A stretch of 64,000 nucleotides of DNA, taken from Luteirhabdus pelagi. GTDB taxonomy: Bacteria > Bacteroidota > Bacteroidia > Flavobacteriales > Flavobacteriaceae. A program made the translations under genes and the position numbers. The stretch is taken from positions 434,001-498,000 of the forward strand of contig NZ_JAECMS010000001.1 of NCBI RefSeq assembly GCF_016827595.1, given 5' to 3'. The notes beneath the pieces are model-generated. The model was not told the origin of the DNA and did not search any database. It worked only from the letters and a program-made list of their open reading frames with translations. Positions 44,530-56,061 of this stretch are shown here, one piece after another. Numbering within the stretch: position 1 is the first letter of the stretch; each line of letters starts with the position of its first letter.

Positions 44530-47500
44530 TTAATTATAATTTACTTCTTGCTTCTCGCGGGTCATCGCTTCCAGCTCTTCCTTACTGCCTACGATTATGG
44601 TATCATAATCGCGCATTCCGGTACCGGCAGGAATCTTATGTCCTACGATTACATTCTCCTTCAGACCTTCTAGGGTATCGATCTTACCGCTTACGGCAGC
44701 TTCGTTCAATACCTTCGTTGTTTCCTGGAAGGATGCAGCAGAGATAAACGACTTGGTTTGAAGTGAAGCTCTCGTAATACCTTGAAGGATTGGTGTAGCC
44801 GTTGCAGGAACTGCGTCACGTGCTTCAACCAAGGCCTTATCGTTACGGCGCAATACGGAGTTTTCATCACGTAGGTCACGCGGTGTTACGATTTGTCCTT
44901 CTTTCAGGTTCTCACTATCACCAGCATTTTCAACTACCTTCATTCCGAAGATCTTATCGTTCTCCTCGATGAAGTCGTCTTTATGTGCCAATTGATTCTC
45001 CAAGAAAGTAGTATCTCCAGAGTCTACGATACGTACTTTACGCATCATCTGACGCACTACTACTTCGAAGTGTTTATCGTTAATCTTCACCCCTTGCAGA
45101 CGGTATACCTCTTGAACTTCGTTCACTAAATATTGCTGTACTGCAGATGGGCCTTTGATGCGAAGAATGTCTTCTGGCGTGATGCTACCATCTGATAACG
45201 GCATACCTGCACGAACGTAGTCATTCTCCTGAACCAAGATCTGGTTACTCAACTTCACCAAGTATTTCTTGATTTCACCAATCTTAGACTCTACGATAAT
45301 CTCGCGATTACCACGCTTGATTTTCCCGAAGGAAACCACCCCGTCGATTTCACTTACAACCGCAGGGTTCGATGGGTTACGTGCTTCGAACAATTCGGTT
45401 ACACGTGGAAGACCACCGGTAATATCACCCGCTTTGGCAGATTTACGTGGAATCTTCACCAACACCTTACCGATCTTGATCTTTTCACCATCGTCTACCA
45501 TCAAGTGGGCACCCACTGGTAAGTTATACGAACGGATTACTTCATCTTTCTTGCCGAGAATCTGAAGCGTTGGAATTTTCTTTTTATCTCTAGATTCAGA
45601 GATTACTTTCTCTTGGAATCCTGTTTGCTCATCAATTTCAACTTGATAGGTAACCCCTTGTACGATGTTTTCATATTTGATTTTACCTGCAAATTCTGAA
45701 ATAATCACACCGTTATATGGATCCCACTGGCAAACTACATCGCCTTCCTTCACCTTATCGCCATCTTTCACATACAAGCTAGATCCGTAAGGAATGTTGT
45801 TGTTACTTAATACGATACCGGTCTTCGGATCGACCACCTTGATTTCGGAAGTACGTGAAATCACGATATCTACTTCCTTACCATCGTTATCTTCACCTTT
45901 AACCGTCTTCAAGTCTTCGATTTCGGCGCGACCTTCATATTTCACTACCAATTTGTTCTCTTCGGAAATGTTTCCTGCAATACCACCCACGTGGAAGGTA
46001 CGAAGGGTAAGCTGTGTACCAGGCTCTCCAATAGATTGGGCTGCTACTACACCAACCGCTTCTCCTTTTTGAACAATTTTATTGGTCGCAAGGTTACGTC
46101 CATAACACTGAGAACAAACACCTCGTTTGGCCTCACATGTTAGTGGGGAACGAACTTCTACACTCTCTAAGGCAGAATTTCCAATCTTCTCTGCGATCTC
46201 CTCTGTAATATGGTCGCCAGCAGCTATCAGCAATTCCTTGCTCAATGGATCGTACACATCATTCAATGCATTACGACCTACGATTCTATCTGATAGGCTT
46301 TCTACAATCTCTTCATTTTTCTTTAAGGCAGAGACTTCAATTCCTCGAAGCGTATCACAATCTACTTCGTTAATGATAACGTCCTGTGAAACGTCTACCA
46401 ATCGACGTGTTAGGTAACCCGCATCGGCCGTTTTCAATGCCGTATCGGCAAGACCTTTACGCGCACCGTGGGTAGAGATAAAGTATTCCAAAATAGAAAG
46501 CCCTTCCTTAAAGTTCGAAAGAATCGGGTTTTCAATAATCTCTCCACCACCTGAATTCGACTTCTTCGGCTTCGCCATCAATCCACGCATACCTGTCAGC
46601 TGACGAATCTGCTCTTTACTACCCCGTGCACCGGAGTCAAGCATCATATATACCGAGTTAAATCCTTGTTGGTCTTCTCGAATACGCGTCATCGACAGTT
46701 CGGTCAACTGTGCGTTGGTCGCTGTCCAGATGTCAATTACCTGGTTATAGCGTTCGTTATTCGTAATAAGACCCATATTATAGTTACCAACGATGGCATC
46801 GACCTGTTCGTTCGCATCCTCGATCATTTGTTGTTTCTCAGCTGGTATAATAATATCTCCTAAGCTAAACGACAATCCACCTTCGAAGGCAAACTTATAT
46901 CCTAGCGTTTTAATTTCATCTAGGAATGCTGCCGTAGTAGGTACATCGGTTACTTTCAAAATGTTTCCGATAATATCACGCAAGGTCTTCTTTGTTAATA
47001 CTTCATTGATGAAACCAGCTTTTTCTGGAACTTCATGGTTGAAGATAACACGTCCAACGGTTGTCGTAATAATTTGCGGCACCAATTCACCTTTATCGTT
47101 GAAATCCTTGGTTCGGATTTTAATTTCGGCGTTTAGGTCGACCTTCTTTTCATTGTAAGCAATAACGACTTCTTCTTCGGAATAGAAGGTTAGCCCCTCT
47201 CCTTTCACTTTGAAATCGTCTGTAGACTTACGAAGCTTGGTCATATAATATAGACCCAAAACCATATCCTGTGAAGGTACCGCTACCGGTGAACCATTCG
47301 CAGGGTTCAAAATATTGTGTGATGCCAACATCAACAACTGGGCTTCCAAAATAGCTTCTGGCCCTAGTGGAAGGTGAACCGCCATCTGGTCACCATCGAA
47401 GTCGGCGTTAAAGGCCGTACATACCAATGGGTGAAGCTGAATCGCCTTTCCTTCAATAAGTTTTGGCTGGAATGCTTGAATACCCAATCGGTGTAATGTA

Positions 47501-48828
47501 GGGGCCCGGTTCAAGAGCACTGGGTGTCCTTTCAATACATTTTCAAGGATATCCCACACCACGGGCTCTTTTTTATCGATAATCTTTTTGGCCGACTTCA
47601 CCGTTTTTACAATTCCGCGCTCGATAAGCTTACGGATTACGAACGGCTTGTACAGCTCCGCGGCCATATCCTTCGGAAGACCACATTCGTATAATTTCAA
47701 TTCTGGTCCAACAACAATTACCGAACGAGCAGAATAGTCGACACGCTTACCAAGTAAGTTCTGACGGAAACGTCCTTGCTTACCTTTTAAGGAGTCGGAA
47801 AGCGATTTTAACGGACGGTTGCTATCGGTTTTTACTGCTGAAGACTTACGTGTGTTATCGAACAATGAATCCACAGACTCCTGAAGCATACGCTTCTCGT
47901 TTCGAAGGATTACCTCTGGCGCTTTGATTTCCATCAAACGCTTCAGACGGTTGTTTCGGATAATAACACGACGATACAAGTCGTTCAGGTCGGACGTCGC
48001 AAAACGACCCCCATCCAATGGTACCAATGGACGTAATTCTGGTGGAATTACCGGAATTACCTTCATGATCATCCATTCTGGCTTGTTTTCACGATTCTTG
48101 TTCGCTTCACGAAGCGCTTCCACCACTTGAAGTCGTTTTAGGGCTTCGGTCTTACGTTGTTTGGATGTTTCGTTGTTTGCTTTGTGACGAAGTTCGAACG
48201 AAAGCGCATCAAGGTCGATGCGGTTCAACAATTCGATTAAACATTCAGCACCCATTTTGGCGATGAATTTGTTCGGATCGCTATCTTCCAGATATTGGTT
48301 TTCCTGTGGAATGGTATCCAAGATGTTTAGATACTCTTCCTCGGTAAGGAAATCCATTTTCTTCACCGGTTCTCCTTCTTCATCTTTGGCGATACCTGGC
48401 TGGATTACTACATAGCGTTCGTAGTAGATAATCATATCCAACTTCTTGGATGGCAACCCAAGCAAGTATCCAATTTTGTTTGGCAACGAGCGGAAGTACC
48501 AAATGTGCGCCACAGGCACCACCAAATTGATGTGCCCTACACGGTCGCGACGTACCTTCTTCTCGGTTACCTCTACACCACAACGGTCGCAAACGATCCC
48601 TTTGTAGCGAATACGTTTATATTTACCACAGGCACATTCGTAGTCCTTTACCGGACCAAAAATACGCTCACAGAAAAGTCCGTCACGCTCTGGCTTGTGC
48701 GTACGGTAGTTGATCGTTTCTGGCTTAAGCACTTCCCCACGCGATTCGGCTAGAATGGCTTCTGGCGAGGAAAGGCCAATAGAAATCTTATTGAATTTCT
48801 GTACTGTGTTTTCTTTATGTCTTGCCAT
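44530..48828 (-). CDS. rpoC: DNA-directed RNA polymerase subunit beta'
   Basis: A 1432-residue beta' subunit. The N-terminal zinc site is C-A-C-G-K-Y-K-R ... C-D-R-C-G-V (about 66-85), the catalytic magnesium loop [12 protein letters not shown] is near residue 475, and the second zinc site [12 protein letters not shown] is near 890. The bridge helix and trigger loop regions ([14 protein letters not shown]) are present. Length and the insertions after residue 1000 are as usual for Bacteroidota. It is separated from rpoB by 141 bases that contain an inverted repeat. Confidence 0.99.
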   Translation of the reverse strand: MARHKENTVQKFNKISIGLSSPEAILAESRGEVLKPETINYRTHKPERDGLFCERIFGPVKDYECACGKYKRIRYKGIVCDRCGVEVTEKKVRRDRVGHINLVVPVAHIWYFRSLPNKIGYLLGLPSKKLDMIIYYERYVVIQPGIAKDEEGEPVKKMDFLTEEEYLNILDTIPQENQYLEDSDPNKFIAKMGAECLIELLNRIDLDALSFELRHKANNETSKQRKTEALKRLQVVEALREANKNRENKPEWMIMKVIPVIPPELRPLVPLDGGRFATSDLNDLYRRVIIRNNRLKRLMEIKAPEVILRNEKRMLQESVDSLFDNTRKSSAVKTDSNRPLKSLSDSLKGKQGRFRQNLLGKRVDYSARSVIVVGPELKLYECGLPKDMAAELYKPFVIRKLIERGIVKTVKSAKKIIDKKEPVVWDILENVLKGHPVLLNRAPTLHRLGIQAFQPKLIEGKAIQLHPLVCTAFNADFDGDQMAVHLPLGPEAILEAQLLMLASHNILNPANGSPVAVPSQDMVLGLYYMTKLRKSTDDFKVKGEGLTFYSEEEVVIAYNEKKVDLNAEIKIRTKDFNDKGELVPQIITTTVGRVIFNHEVPEKAGFINEVLTKKTLRDIIGNILKVTDVPTTAAFLDEIKTLGYKFAFEGGLSFSLGDIIIPAEKQQMIEDANEQVDAIVGNYNMGLITNNERYNQVIDIWTATNAQLTELSMTRIREDQQGFNSVYMMLDSGARGSKEQIRQLTGMRGLMAKPKKSNSGGGEIIENPILSNFKEGLSILEYFISTHGARKGLADTALKTADAGYLTRRLVDVSQDVIINEVDCDTLRGIEVSALKKNEEIVESLSDRIVGRNALNDVYDPLSKELLIAAGDHITEEIAEKIGNSALESVEVRSPLTCEAKRGVCSQCYGRNLATNKIVQKGEAVGVVAAQSIGEPGTQLTLRTFHVGGIAGNISEENKLVVKYEGRAEIEDLKTVKGEDNDGKEVDIVISRTSEIKVVDPKTGIVLSNNNIPYGSSLYVKDGDKVKEGDVVCQWDPYNGVIISEFAGKIKYENIVQGVTYQVEIDEQTGFQEKVISESRDKKKIPTLQILGKKDEVIRSYNLPVGAHLMVDDGEKIKIGKVLVKIPRKSAKAGDITGGLPRVTELFEARNPSNPAVVSEIDGVVSFGKIKRGNREIIVESKIGEIKKYLVKLSNQILVQENDYVRAGMPLSDGSITPEDILRIKGPSAVQQYLVNEVQEVYRLQGVKINDKHFEVVVRQMMRKVRIVDSGDTTFLENQLAHKDDFIEENDKIFGMKVVENAGDSENLKEGQIVTPRDLRDENSVLRRNDKALVEARDAVPATATPILQGITRASLQTKSFISAASFQETTKVLNEAAVSGKIDTLEGLKENVIVGHKIPAGTGMRDYDTIIVGSKEELEAMTREKQEVNYN

Positions 48829-48902
48829 AATACTGTAAAATAGTCTTTAAAGTTTTTGAGTTGAAGCCGTTTTCCAGCTTCTGAAGAATTTTGAAAGGTT
48901 TT

Positions 48903-48960
48903 CAACTTCAGCTTTGCTAAATAGGTTTCGACTGCGCTCAACCAGACAAAGCTAAAGTTG
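48903..48960. repeat. 14-bp inverted repeat with REP-like core between rpoB and rpoC
   Basis: CAACTTCAGCTTTG (48903-48916) pairs with CAAAGCTAAAGTTG (48947-48960), 13 of 14 positions (the other a wobble). The loop holds TTTCGACTGCGCTCAACC, a variant of the dispersed element also seen near 12980, 57600 and 58566. In the mRNA it would be a stem-loop before rpoC; there is no U-tract, so it is not a simple terminator. Confidence 0.6.
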
Positions 48961-48969
48961 ATTTCTTTT

Positions 48970-51900
48970 TTATTCCTCTAGTCTAATGTCCAGCCCTAAT
49001 CCTTTCAGTTCGTGCATCAATACGTTGAACGATTCTGGAAGTCCTGGTTCTGGCATGGCTTCACCCTTCACGATACTCTCGTAGGTTTTGGCTCTACCGA
49101 TTACGTCATCCGACTTAACGGTCAAGATTTCACGTAGGGTACTGGAAGCACCATAGGCTTCAAGTGCCCAAACCTCCATCTCACCAAATCGCTGACCACC
49201 AAACTGGGCTTTACCACCCAATGGTTGCTGCGTAATAAGTGAGTAAGGTCCGATAGAACGGGCGTGCATCTTATCTTCTACCATGTGGCCTAGTTTCAGC
49301 ATATAGATCACACCTACGGTTGCAGGCTGATCGAAACGCATTCCGGTTCCACCGTCATATAAGTAGGTATGCCCGAATTGTGGAATACCTGCTTCGTCGG
49401 TAAGCTCGTTGATCTGTTCGATGGTAGCACCGTCGAAAATTGGCGTCGCAAACTTCTTATTCAGTTTTTGACCAGCCCAACCAAGAACGGTTTCATAAAT
49501 CTGACCGATGTTCATACGCGATGGTACCCCAAGTGGGTTCAACACGATATCTACCGGTGTTCCATCTTCCAAGAATGGCATATCTTCCTCACGGACGATA
49601 CGTGCTACGATACCTTTGTTACCGTGACGACCTGCCATCTTATCTCCTACTTTCAGCTTACGCTTCTTCGCGATATATACTTTCGCTAGCTTAAGGATAC
49701 CAGAAGGTAATTCATCTCCAACGGAAATAGTAAACTTCTCACGACGCAAGTTACCTTGCAGGTCGTTTTCCTTAATCTTATAGTTGTGCATCAAGTCGGC
49801 AACCATAGCGTTGGTTTCATCATCAGTCGTCCACGTTCCGCCAGTAAGGTGTGTATAGTCGTCTACAGCGTTCAACATTTTAAGCGTGTACTTCTTCCCT
49901 TTTGGGAAAACCGTCTCACCTAAATCGTTAGTAACACCCTGTGCCGTTTTACCGCCTACGATTGCAAATAGTTTTTCAACCAATGTATCCTGTAGTTCCT
50001 GGAACTTGCTTTCGTATGCCAATTCCAAGTTTGCGATATCTTCTTTATCCTTCGCACGCTTGCGCTTATCCTTGATAGCTCTTTCGAACAATTTCTTGTC
50101 GATTACCACACCGTTCAACGATGGAGACGCTTTTAAGGAAGCATCTTTCACATCGCCTGCCTTATCGCCAAAGATGGCGCGAAGCAGTTTTTCTTCAGGT
50201 GTAGGATCGCTTTCTCCTTTTGGTGTAATCTTACCGATAAGGATATCGCCAGGCTTCACTTCAGCACCGATACGAATCATACCGTGTTCGTCAAGGTCTT
50301 TTGTGGCCTCTTCAGAAACGTTTGGAATGTCGTGTGTTAGTTCTTCGTTCCCTAGTTTTGTATCTCGTACTTCAAGGGAATACTCATCGATATGAATAGA
50401 GGTGAAGATATCTTCACGCACTACTTTTTCTGAAATCACGATCGCATCCTCGAAGTTATATCCTTTCCAAGGCATGAAAGCAACCTTCATGTTTCGACCT
50501 AAGGCCAATTCACCGTTTTCGGTAGCATATCCTTGACACAATACCTGTCCTTTCTTCACTCGGTCGCCTTTCTTCACGATAGGCTTCAAGTTGATAGAAG
50601 TACTTTGGTTTGTCTTTCGGAATTTTACGAGCTTATATGTTTTAGAATCGCTATCGAAGCTAACCATACGCTCTTCGTCGGTACGGTCGTACTTGATAGT
50701 TACTTCATTTGCATCTACATATTCGACCTCTCCATCGCCTTCAGCATTAATAAGAACACGTGAATCGGAAGCTACCTGACGCTCCAATCCAGTTCCTACA
50801 ATAGGGGAATCGGCACGAAGCAATGGTACTGCCTGACGCATCATGTTACTTCCCATCAGGGCACGGTTCGCATCATCATGCTCCAAGAATGGAATCAAAG
50901 ATGCTGAAATAGACGCGATCTGATTTGGCGCAACGTCGGCGTAGTTTACCTGCGTTGGCTCTACCACTGGGAAGTCACCTTCCTCACGCGCAATAACACG
51001 GTCGTTCAGGATTTTTCCATTTTTATCCAATGGAATGTTCGCCTGAGCGATCAATTTCTCTTCTTCCTCTTCAGCAGAAAGATAGATAGGCTCGTTTTTG
51101 ATATCGATTTTACCATCCTCTACTTTACGATATGGCGTTTCGATGAAACCAAGGTTATTCACCTTCGCATAGACCGAAAGCGATGAGATAAGTCCAATGT
51201 TCGGACCTTCAGGGGTTTCGATCGGACACAATCTACCGTAGTGGGTATAGTGAACGTCACGAACCTCGAATCCAGCACGTTCACGAGATAGACCTCCTGG
51301 TCCAAGAGCGGAAAGACGACGCTTGTGCGTGATCTCTGCCAATGGGTTGGTCTGATCCATGAACTGTGAAAGCTGGTTGGTTCCGAAGAAGGAGTTGATT
51401 ACGGAAGAAAGTGTCTTCGCGTTAATCAAATCGATTGGCGTAAATACCTCGTTATCGCGAACGTTCATACGTTCACGAATGGTACGCGCCATACGCGCCA
51501 ATCCTACTCCAAACTGAGATGACAATTGTTCTCCCACGGTACGAACACGACGGTTACTAAGGTGGTCGATATCATCGATCTCTGCTTTCGAGTTGATAAG
51601 TTCGATTAGATATTTTACGATGGTAATGATATCCTCCTTGGTAAGCACTTGCTTTTCCATGTCGATATCAAGACCGAGTTTTTTGTTCATTCGGTAACGT
51701 CCTACTTCGCCTAAGTTGTAGCGCTGGTCGCTAAAGAATAACTTATTGATGATTCCGCGAGCGGTTTCCTCGTCTGGTGGTTCGGCGTTACGCAATTGAC
51801 GGTAGATATGCTCTACCGCTTCTTTTTCCGAGTTCGTAGGATCCTTCTGCAAGGTATTGTGGATGATGGCATAATCCCCTTGCTGATTGTCTTCCTTATG

Positions 51901-52782
51901 AAGAAGAATCGTTTTTGTTCCAGAATCGATAATTTCGTCAATATGCTCCTTTTCAAGAACGGTATCGCGATCCAATACGATTTCGTTACGTTCGATTGAT
52001 ACCACTTCACCGGTATCTTCATCTACGAAGTCTTCGTGCCAAGTTTTTAGCACACGGGCAGCGAGTTTGCGGCCCAAGTATTTTTTAAGTCCGGTTTTCG
52101 TAGCCTTGATCTCTTCCGCTAGGTCGAAAATTTCAAGGATATCCTTATCGCGCTCAAATCCGATAGCACGGAAAAGCGTTGTTACCGGTAATTTCTTTTT
52201 ACGATCGATATAGGCGTACATGACGCTATTGATATCGGTCGCGAATTCAATCCATGATCCTTTGAAAGGAATTACCCGCGCAGAATACAGTTTTGTACCA
52301 TTTGCGTGGAAAGACTGTCCGAAGAACACACCAGGGGAACGGTGTAACTGAGACACCACTACGCGTTCTGCTCCGTTGATACAGAATGTACCTGAGGGAG
52401 TCATATACGGAATGGTTCCGAGGTACACGTCCTGAACAATAGTTTCAAAATCCTCGTGTTCTGGATCGGTACAGTATAATTTTAATCGCGCCTTTAAGGG
52501 AACGCTATAGGTAAGGCCACGCTCGATACATTCCTGAATGGAATATCGCGGCGGGTCCACAAAATAGTCTAAAAACTCTAGTACAAATTGGTTTCGGGTG
52601 TCGGTAATCGGAAAGTTTTCCAAAAAGGTTTTGTAGAGCCCTTCGTTACCCCTTTCTTCTGATTTGGTCTCCAACTGGAAAAAATCCTGGAAGGATTTGA
52701 TCTGGATGTCCAAGAAATCCGGATAGTCCGGCTTATTCTGTACAGAAGAAAAATTCAATCTTTCAGTTTGCGTTGCTGCCAT
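48970..52782 (-). CDS. rpoB: DNA-directed RNA polymerase subunit beta
   Basis: A 1270-residue beta subunit. Recognisable parts: the N-terminal protrusion [18 protein letters not shown], the rifampicin region [34 protein letters not shown] (about 460-492), which has the unmodified wild-type residues at the common resistance positions, and the clamp-binding end [20 protein letters not shown]. Length is normal for the phylum. It follows rplL with a strong hairpin in between. Confidence 0.99.
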   Translation of the reverse strand: MAATQTERLNFSSVQNKPDYPDFLDIQIKSFQDFFQLETKSEERGNEGLYKTFLENFPITDTRNQFVLEFLDYFVDPPRYSIQECIERGLTYSVPLKARLKLYCTDPEHEDFETIVQDVYLGTIPYMTPSGTFCINGAERVVVSQLHRSPGVFFGQSFHANGTKLYSARVIPFKGSWIEFATDINSVMYAYIDRKKKLPVTTLFRAIGFERDKDILEIFDLAEEIKATKTGLKKYLGRKLAARVLKTWHEDFVDEDTGEVVSIERNEIVLDRDTVLEKEHIDEIIDSGTKTILLHKEDNQQGDYAIIHNTLQKDPTNSEKEAVEHIYRQLRNAEPPDEETARGIINKLFFSDQRYNLGEVGRYRMNKKLGLDIDMEKQVLTKEDIITIVKYLIELINSKAEIDDIDHLSNRRVRTVGEQLSSQFGVGLARMARTIRERMNVRDNEVFTPIDLINAKTLSSVINSFFGTNQLSQFMDQTNPLAEITHKRRLSALGPGGLSRERAGFEVRDVHYTHYGRLCPIETPEGPNIGLISSLSVYAKVNNLGFIETPYRKVEDGKIDIKNEPIYLSAEEEEEKLIAQANIPLDKNGKILNDRVIAREEGDFPVVEPTQVNYADVAPNQIASISASLIPFLEHDDANRALMGSNMMRQAVPLLRADSPIVGTGLERQVASDSRVLINAEGDGEVEYVDANEVTIKYDRTDEERMVSFDSDSKTYKLVKFRKTNQSTSINLKPIVKKGDRVKKGQVLCQGYATENGELALGRNMKVAFMPWKGYNFEDAIVISEKVVREDIFTSIHIDEYSLEVRDTKLGNEELTHDIPNVSEEATKDLDEHGMIRIGAEVKPGDILIGKITPKGESDPTPEEKLLRAIFGDKAGDVKDASLKASPSLNGVVIDKKLFERAIKDKRKRAKDKEDIANLELAYESKFQELQDTLVEKLFAIVGGKTAQGVTNDLGETVFPKGKKYTLKMLNAVDDYTHLTGGTWTTDDETNAMVADLMHNYKIKENDLQGNLRREKFTISVGDELPSGILKLAKVYIAKKRKLKVGDKMAGRHGNKGIVARIVREEDMPFLEDGTPVDIVLNPLGVPSRMNIGQIYETVLGWAGQKLNKKFATPIFDGATIEQINELTDEAGIPQFGHTYLYDGGTGMRFDQPATVGVIYMLKLGHMVEDKMHARSIGPYSLITQQPLGGKAQFGGQRFGEMEVWALEAYGASSTLREILTVKSDDVIGRAKTYESIVKGEAMPEPGLPESFNVLMHELKGLGLDIRLEE

Positions 52783-52859
52783 CTATGGACGGTATTTTAA
52801 TTTACAAATAACGTGAGGTGCGTATACTCAGAAAGTGGAAACCTTTATATACGCAAAAT

Positions 52860-52897
52860 GGTTTAGGCCTCTCCGGGACTTCCGGATGGCCTAAACC
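52860..52897 (-). promoter_or_regulatory. rplL-rpoB intergenic hairpin, attenuator or processing site
   Basis: GGTTTAGGCC (52860-52869) pairs perfectly with GGCCTAAACC (52888-52897), and inside it TCCGG (52872-52876) pairs with CCGGA (52882-52886). On the minus strand only ATTTT follows, a weak U-tract. In E. coli this same gap holds an attenuator and an RNase III site that lower rpoBC relative to the ribosomal genes; the position suggests an analogous role. Confidence 0.6.
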
Positions 52898-52920
52898 GTA
52901 AGGTTTGAAACAGTGCGAGC

Positions 52921-53295
52921 TTACTTAAGCTCAACCTCTGCTCCAGCTTCTTCTAATTGAGCTTTAACTGCTTCAGCTTCGTCTTTAGCAACACCTTCCT
53001 TAATTGGAGAAGGAGCGTTGTCTACTAATTCCTTAGCATCTTTAAGTCCAGCACCAGTCAATTCCTTAACAAGTTTTACAACTGCAAGTTTAGACCCACC
53101 TGGAGCTTTAAGGATTACGTCGAATTCCGTTTGCTCTTCAGCTTCTTCACCACCACCAGCGGCACCGCCAGCTACGGCTACTGCAGCAGCTGCAGGCTCA
53201 ATTCCGTATTCTTCTTTTAATATTTCGGCTAACTCGTTAACTTCTTTTACGGTAAGGTTAACCAATTGTTCTGCAAAATCTTTTAAATCTGCCAT
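52921..53295 (-). CDS. rplL: 50S ribosomal protein L7/L12
   Basis: A 124-residue acidic stalk protein that recruits translation factors. The N-terminal dimerisation part ([17 protein letters not shown]), an Ala/Gly hinge ([12 protein letters not shown]) and the C-terminal domain with [20 protein letters not shown] are all present. Part of the rplKAJL-rpoBC operon. Confidence 0.98.
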   Translation of the reverse strand: MADLKDFAEQLVNLTVKEVNELAEILKEEYGIEPAAAAVAVAGGAAGGGEEAEEQTEFDVILKAPGGSKLAVVKLVKELTGAGLKDAKELVDNAPSPIKEGVAKDEAEAVKAQLEEAGAEVELK

Positions 53296-53352
53296 TTTCT
53301 ATCGTTTTAAAATAATTGTTTAAATATGTAATTGAATTAGTGCTATTGTTGT

Positions 53353-53874
53353 TTACCCTTCTTTCTCAGATAGGGTTTTTACGATACCAGCGATGGTACT
53401 TCCACCAGACTTAAGCGCTGAAATAACGTTCTTAGCAGGCGATTGAAGCAATCCGATGATGTCTCCAATAACTTCCTCCTTCGATTTGATTTCAGAAAGC
53501 GTTGTAAGCTTGTCGTCTCCAACAAAGATGGCCTCTTCGATAAATGCTCCCTTAAGGATTGGACGCTCAGATTTTTTTCTGAATTCCTTTATTACCTTAG
53601 CAGGTGCGTTTCCAGTATCGGAAACCATCAATGAGGTGTTCCCTTTTAATGTTCCGGTTAATTCACCGAAATCTTTTTCGCTGCTCTCCATTGCTTTTGC
53701 AAGCAAGGTGTTCTTTACTACGTTTAAGCTAACTCCAGCTTTGAAGCAAGCGCGACGTAGTTTTGAAGTATCTCCTGCATCAAGCCCTGAGATATCCGCC
53801 AAATAAATGATGGTGTTCTCAGCTAACTGTGCAGTCAAATTTTCTATTACTTGTGATTTTTCTTCTCTAGTCAT
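53353..53874 (-). CDS. rplJ: 50S ribosomal protein L10
   Basis: A 173-residue protein that forms the base of the L7/L12 stalk. T-R-E-E-K-S-Q-V-I-E-N-L, then L-N-V-V-K-N-T-L-L-A-K-A, and the C-terminal helix L-Q-S-P-A-K-N-V-I-S-A-L that binds L7/L12. Only 12 bases separate it from rplA, so there is no long rplJ leader of the E. coli kind that could bind L10-L12. Confidence 0.97.
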   Translation of the reverse strand: MTREEKSQVIENLTAQLAENTIIYLADISGLDAGDTSKLRRACFKAGVSLNVVKNTLLAKAMESSEKDFGELTGTLKGNTSLMVSDTGNAPAKVIKEFRKKSERPILKGAFIEEAIFVGDDKLTTLSEIKSKEEVIGDIIGLLQSPAKNVISALKSGGSTIAGIVKTLSEKEG

Positions 53875-53886
53875 AAGTTCTAAATT

Positions 53887-54582
53887 TTACTGCTCAGTGA
53901 AACGCTTGGTGTCGATTTCAACACTAGGGCTCATTGTGCTTGTCATGAAAATACTCTTGATGTACACACCCTTAGCGGCCTGAGGCTTCAGTTTTACCAA
54001 TGTGGTCAATAATTCGCGAGCGTTGCCAGCGATTTTTTCCGCATCGAAAGAGGCTTTTCCAATACTTGCGTGAACGATTCCGGTTTTATCAACCTTAAAG
54101 TCGATTTTACCAGCCTTCACATCGGAAACAGCTTTCGCAACGTCCATCGTTACCGTACCAGTCTTAGGGTTAGGCATAAGCCCACGAGGTCCAAGAACAC
54201 GTCCTAGAGGCCCCAATTTACCCATTACGCTAGGCATGGTTACGATTACATCAACGTCGGTCCAACCTCCTTTGATCTTATCGAGATATTCGTCTAACCC
54301 AACATAATCTGCTCCAGCTTCTTTTGCTTCAGCTTCCTTATCTGGAGTTACCAAAGCCAAAACCTTCACGTCTTTTCCGGTACCATGTGGAAGGGTAACA
54401 ACCCCACGCACCATCTGATTTGCTTTCCGAGGGTCTACGTTGAGACGTACGGCCAAGTCTACAGAGGCATCGAAATTTACGTTGGTGATTTCCTTTATTA
54501 AAGCAGAAGCTTCCGCAACGGTATAGGTTTTATCCTCTACCTTCAGCAATGCTTCTTTTTGCTTTTTTGTTAATCTTGCCAT
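53887..54582 (-). CDS. rplA: 50S ribosomal protein L1
   Basis: A 231-residue rRNA-binding protein at the E-site stalk. Conserved [25 protein letters not shown] and [27 protein letters not shown]. It lies 21 bases after rplK. In many bacteria L1 represses the rplK-rplA mRNA. Confidence 0.98.
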   Translation of the reverse strand: MARLTKKQKEALLKVEDKTYTVAEASALIKEITNVNFDASVDLAVRLNVDPRKANQMVRGVVTLPHGTGKDVKVLALVTPDKEAEAKEAGADYVGLDEYLDKIKGGWTDVDVIVTMPSVMGKLGPLGRVLGPRGLMPNPKTGTVTMDVAKAVSDVKAGKIDFKVDKTGIVHASIGKASFDAEKIAGNARELLTTLVKLKPQAAKGVYIKSIFMTSTMSPSVEIDTKRFTEQ

Positions 54583-54603
54583 TGTATAGATTCTTTTTCT
54601 TGT

Positions 54604-55041
54604 TTAAAAAGGTGCAGTGCCTTTAACTTTAACTCCCATTGATCTTGCAGTACCTGCTACCATTTTCATAGCAGACTCTACGGTAAACGCATTAAGATCT
54701 GGCATTTTGTCTTCGGCAATCGCTTTTACTTGGTCCCAAGTAATAGTAGCTACCTTTCTGGCGTGTGGCTCTCCCGAACCTTTTTTGACTTTAGCAGCTT
54801 CTAGGATCTGTACGGCAGCGGGTGGTGTTTTAATAACAAACTCGAAAGACTTGTCTTTATACACCGTAATCGCGACCGGCAAAACCTTTCCTTGCCTGTC
54901 CTGGGTTCTAGCGTTGAATTGCTTACAGAACTCCATAATGTTCACACCGGCAGCACCTAAAGCGGGTCCAACTGGTGGCGACGGGTTAGCGGCACCTCCA
55001 CGAACTTGCAACTTTACTACTTTATCTACTTCTTTTGCCAT
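54604..55041 (-). CDS. rplK: 50S ribosomal protein L11
   Basis: A 145-residue protein that forms the GTPase-associated centre with 23S rRNA. The N-terminal proline-rich loop [20 protein letters not shown] and the C-terminal G-T-A-R-S-M-G-V are typical. First gene of rplKAJL; the 72 bases before it, after nusG, contain an AT-rich hairpin. Confidence 0.98.
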   Translation of the reverse strand: MAKEVDKVVKLQVRGGAANPSPPVGPALGAAGVNIMEFCKQFNARTQDRQGKVLPVAITVYKDKSFEFVIKTPPAAVQILEAAKVKKGSGEPHARKVATITWDQVKAIAEDKMPDLNAFTVESAMKMVAGTARSMGVKVKGTAPF

Positions 55042-55060
55042 TGTTTTGATTTTACTGCGA

Positions 55061-55090
55061 TTTTTTCTTGTGTGGAAGCGTAAGAAAAAA
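55061..55090 (-). other. AT-rich hairpin in the nusG-rplK gap
   Basis: TTTTTTCTT (55061-55069) is the exact reverse complement of AAGAAAAAA (55082-55090), with a 12-base loop. It ends 20 bases before the rplK start codon on the mRNA. It could be a leader element of the L11-L1 operon, or of no consequence. Confidence 0.3.
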
Positions 55091-55113
55091 CCTATTTATA
55101 TAGCGTGTAACAC

Positions 55114-55668
55114 TTAAATTTTCTCAACTTGCATATAGCTAAGCTCCAATGGGGTCTTACGTCCAAAAATCTTCACCATCACCTCAAGCTTGCGCTTTTC
55201 TTCATTGATTTTTTCGACCGTACCGTTGAACCCGTTAAACGGTCCATCGATAACCTTCACTGTTTCTCCGACTACATACGGAATATTGATGCTTTCATCT
55301 TCAACGGCCAATTCATCTACTTTTCCAAGCATACGGTTCACCTCATTTTGGCGAAGCGGCACTGGATCTCCTCCTTTGGTTTCCCCTAGGAAACCAATCA
55401 CTCCGTTGATAGACTTAATAATATGTGGAATTTCACCGCCCAAACTCGCTTGGATCATAATATATCCAGGAAAATAAACACGTTCTTTGTTTACCTTCTT
55501 TCCGTTGCGGATTTGAATCACTTTTTCGGTAGGCACTAGGACCTGTTCAATATAGTCCTCAAGATTCAAGCGGGTAATCTCGGATTCGATATACTCCTTG
55601 ATCTTATTTTCTTGGCCACTTACCGAACGGACCACATACCATTTTTTTGCACTCTTCGTTTCAGTCAT
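55114..55668 (-). CDS. nusG: transcription termination/antitermination protein NusG
   Basis: A 184-residue NusG. The NGN domain starts K-K-W-Y-V-V-R-S-V-S-G-Q-E-N-K-I-K and the C-terminal KOW domain reads G-E-T-V-K-V-I-D-G-P-F-N-G-F-N-G-T-V. It binds RNA polymerase and links it to Rho or ribosomes. It starts 2 bases after secE. Confidence 0.98.
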   Translation of the reverse strand: MTETKSAKKWYVVRSVSGQENKIKEYIESEITRLNLEDYIEQVLVPTEKVIQIRNGKKVNKERVYFPGYIMIQASLGGEIPHIIKSINGVIGFLGETKGGDPVPLRQNEVNRMLGKVDELAVEDESINIPYVVGETVKVIDGPFNGFNGTVEKINEEKRKLEVMVKIFGRKTPLELSYMQVEKI

Positions 55669-55670
55669 AT

Positions 55671-55859
55671 TTACGACTTAATCCATTCAAAATACATCTC
55701 TATAACACGGCTAAATACTTTATCGACACCAAATACAGCTAATGCCAAAATGATGGAAAAGACAGCCACTACCACTGTTAGGCGTTGCGCCTCTGACCAA
55801 GTTGGCCAGGTTACGTGGTTTTTCAGTTCGTTATAGGACTCTTTTATATAATCGACCAT
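55671..55859 (-). CDS. secE: preprotein translocase subunit SecE
   Basis: A 62-residue one-helix subunit of the SecYEG channel. The amphipathic helix with K-E-S-Y-N-E-L-K-N-H-V-T-W-P-T-W is the SecE signature, and the transmembrane helix spans about residues 29-48. I use the ATG at 55859 (MVDYIKESYNEL); an upstream Met at 55880 would run into the tRNA-Trp gene. Two bases before nusG. Confidence 0.95.
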   Translation of the reverse strand: MVDYIKESYNELKNHVTWPTWSEAQRLTVVVAVFSIILALAVFGVDKVFSRVIEMYFEWIKS

Positions 55860-55877
55860 TGTTATGGAATTTATTTG

Positions 55878-55950
55878 CACGGGCGGTAAGAATCGAACTC
55901 ACGACCTTTGGTTTTGGAGACCACTGCTCTACCAGCTGAGCTACGCCCGT
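55878..55950 (-). tRNA. tRNA-Trp (CCA)
   Basis: On the minus strand the acceptor ACGGGCG/CGCCCGT is perfect, the T-loop is GTTCGAT, and the anticodon loop CTCCAAA gives CCA. The 73-nt body has no encoded 3' CCA. It lies between tuf and secE, the usual place in this phylum. Confidence 0.96.
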
Positions 55951-56017
55951 TTTTAAGGGCCTCTCCTATCCTGACTAAAGTCAGAAGCAAGTTAAACCCG
56001 TAATAAAAGTCAAGGCA

Positions 56018-56033
56018 TCCCGCGCAGGCGGGA
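56018..56033 (-). terminator. weak hairpin after tuf
   Basis: TCCCGC (56018-56023) and GCGGGA (56028-56033) form a 6-bp stem with a 4-base loop, about 28 bases after the tuf stop. The following tail on the minus strand is only partly T-rich. It may be a dispersed repeat rather than a terminator, and transcription probably continues into tRNA-Trp and secE at least in part. Confidence 0.35.
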
Positions 56034-56061
56034 CACCTCAGCCTTTATATATACTTAGATC

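Noticed and set aside
48970-52782. Rifampicin resistance mutation in rpoB
   Set aside because: The cluster region has the usual wild-type residues (Q-L-S-Q-F-M-D-Q ... H-K-R-R-L-S-A-L).
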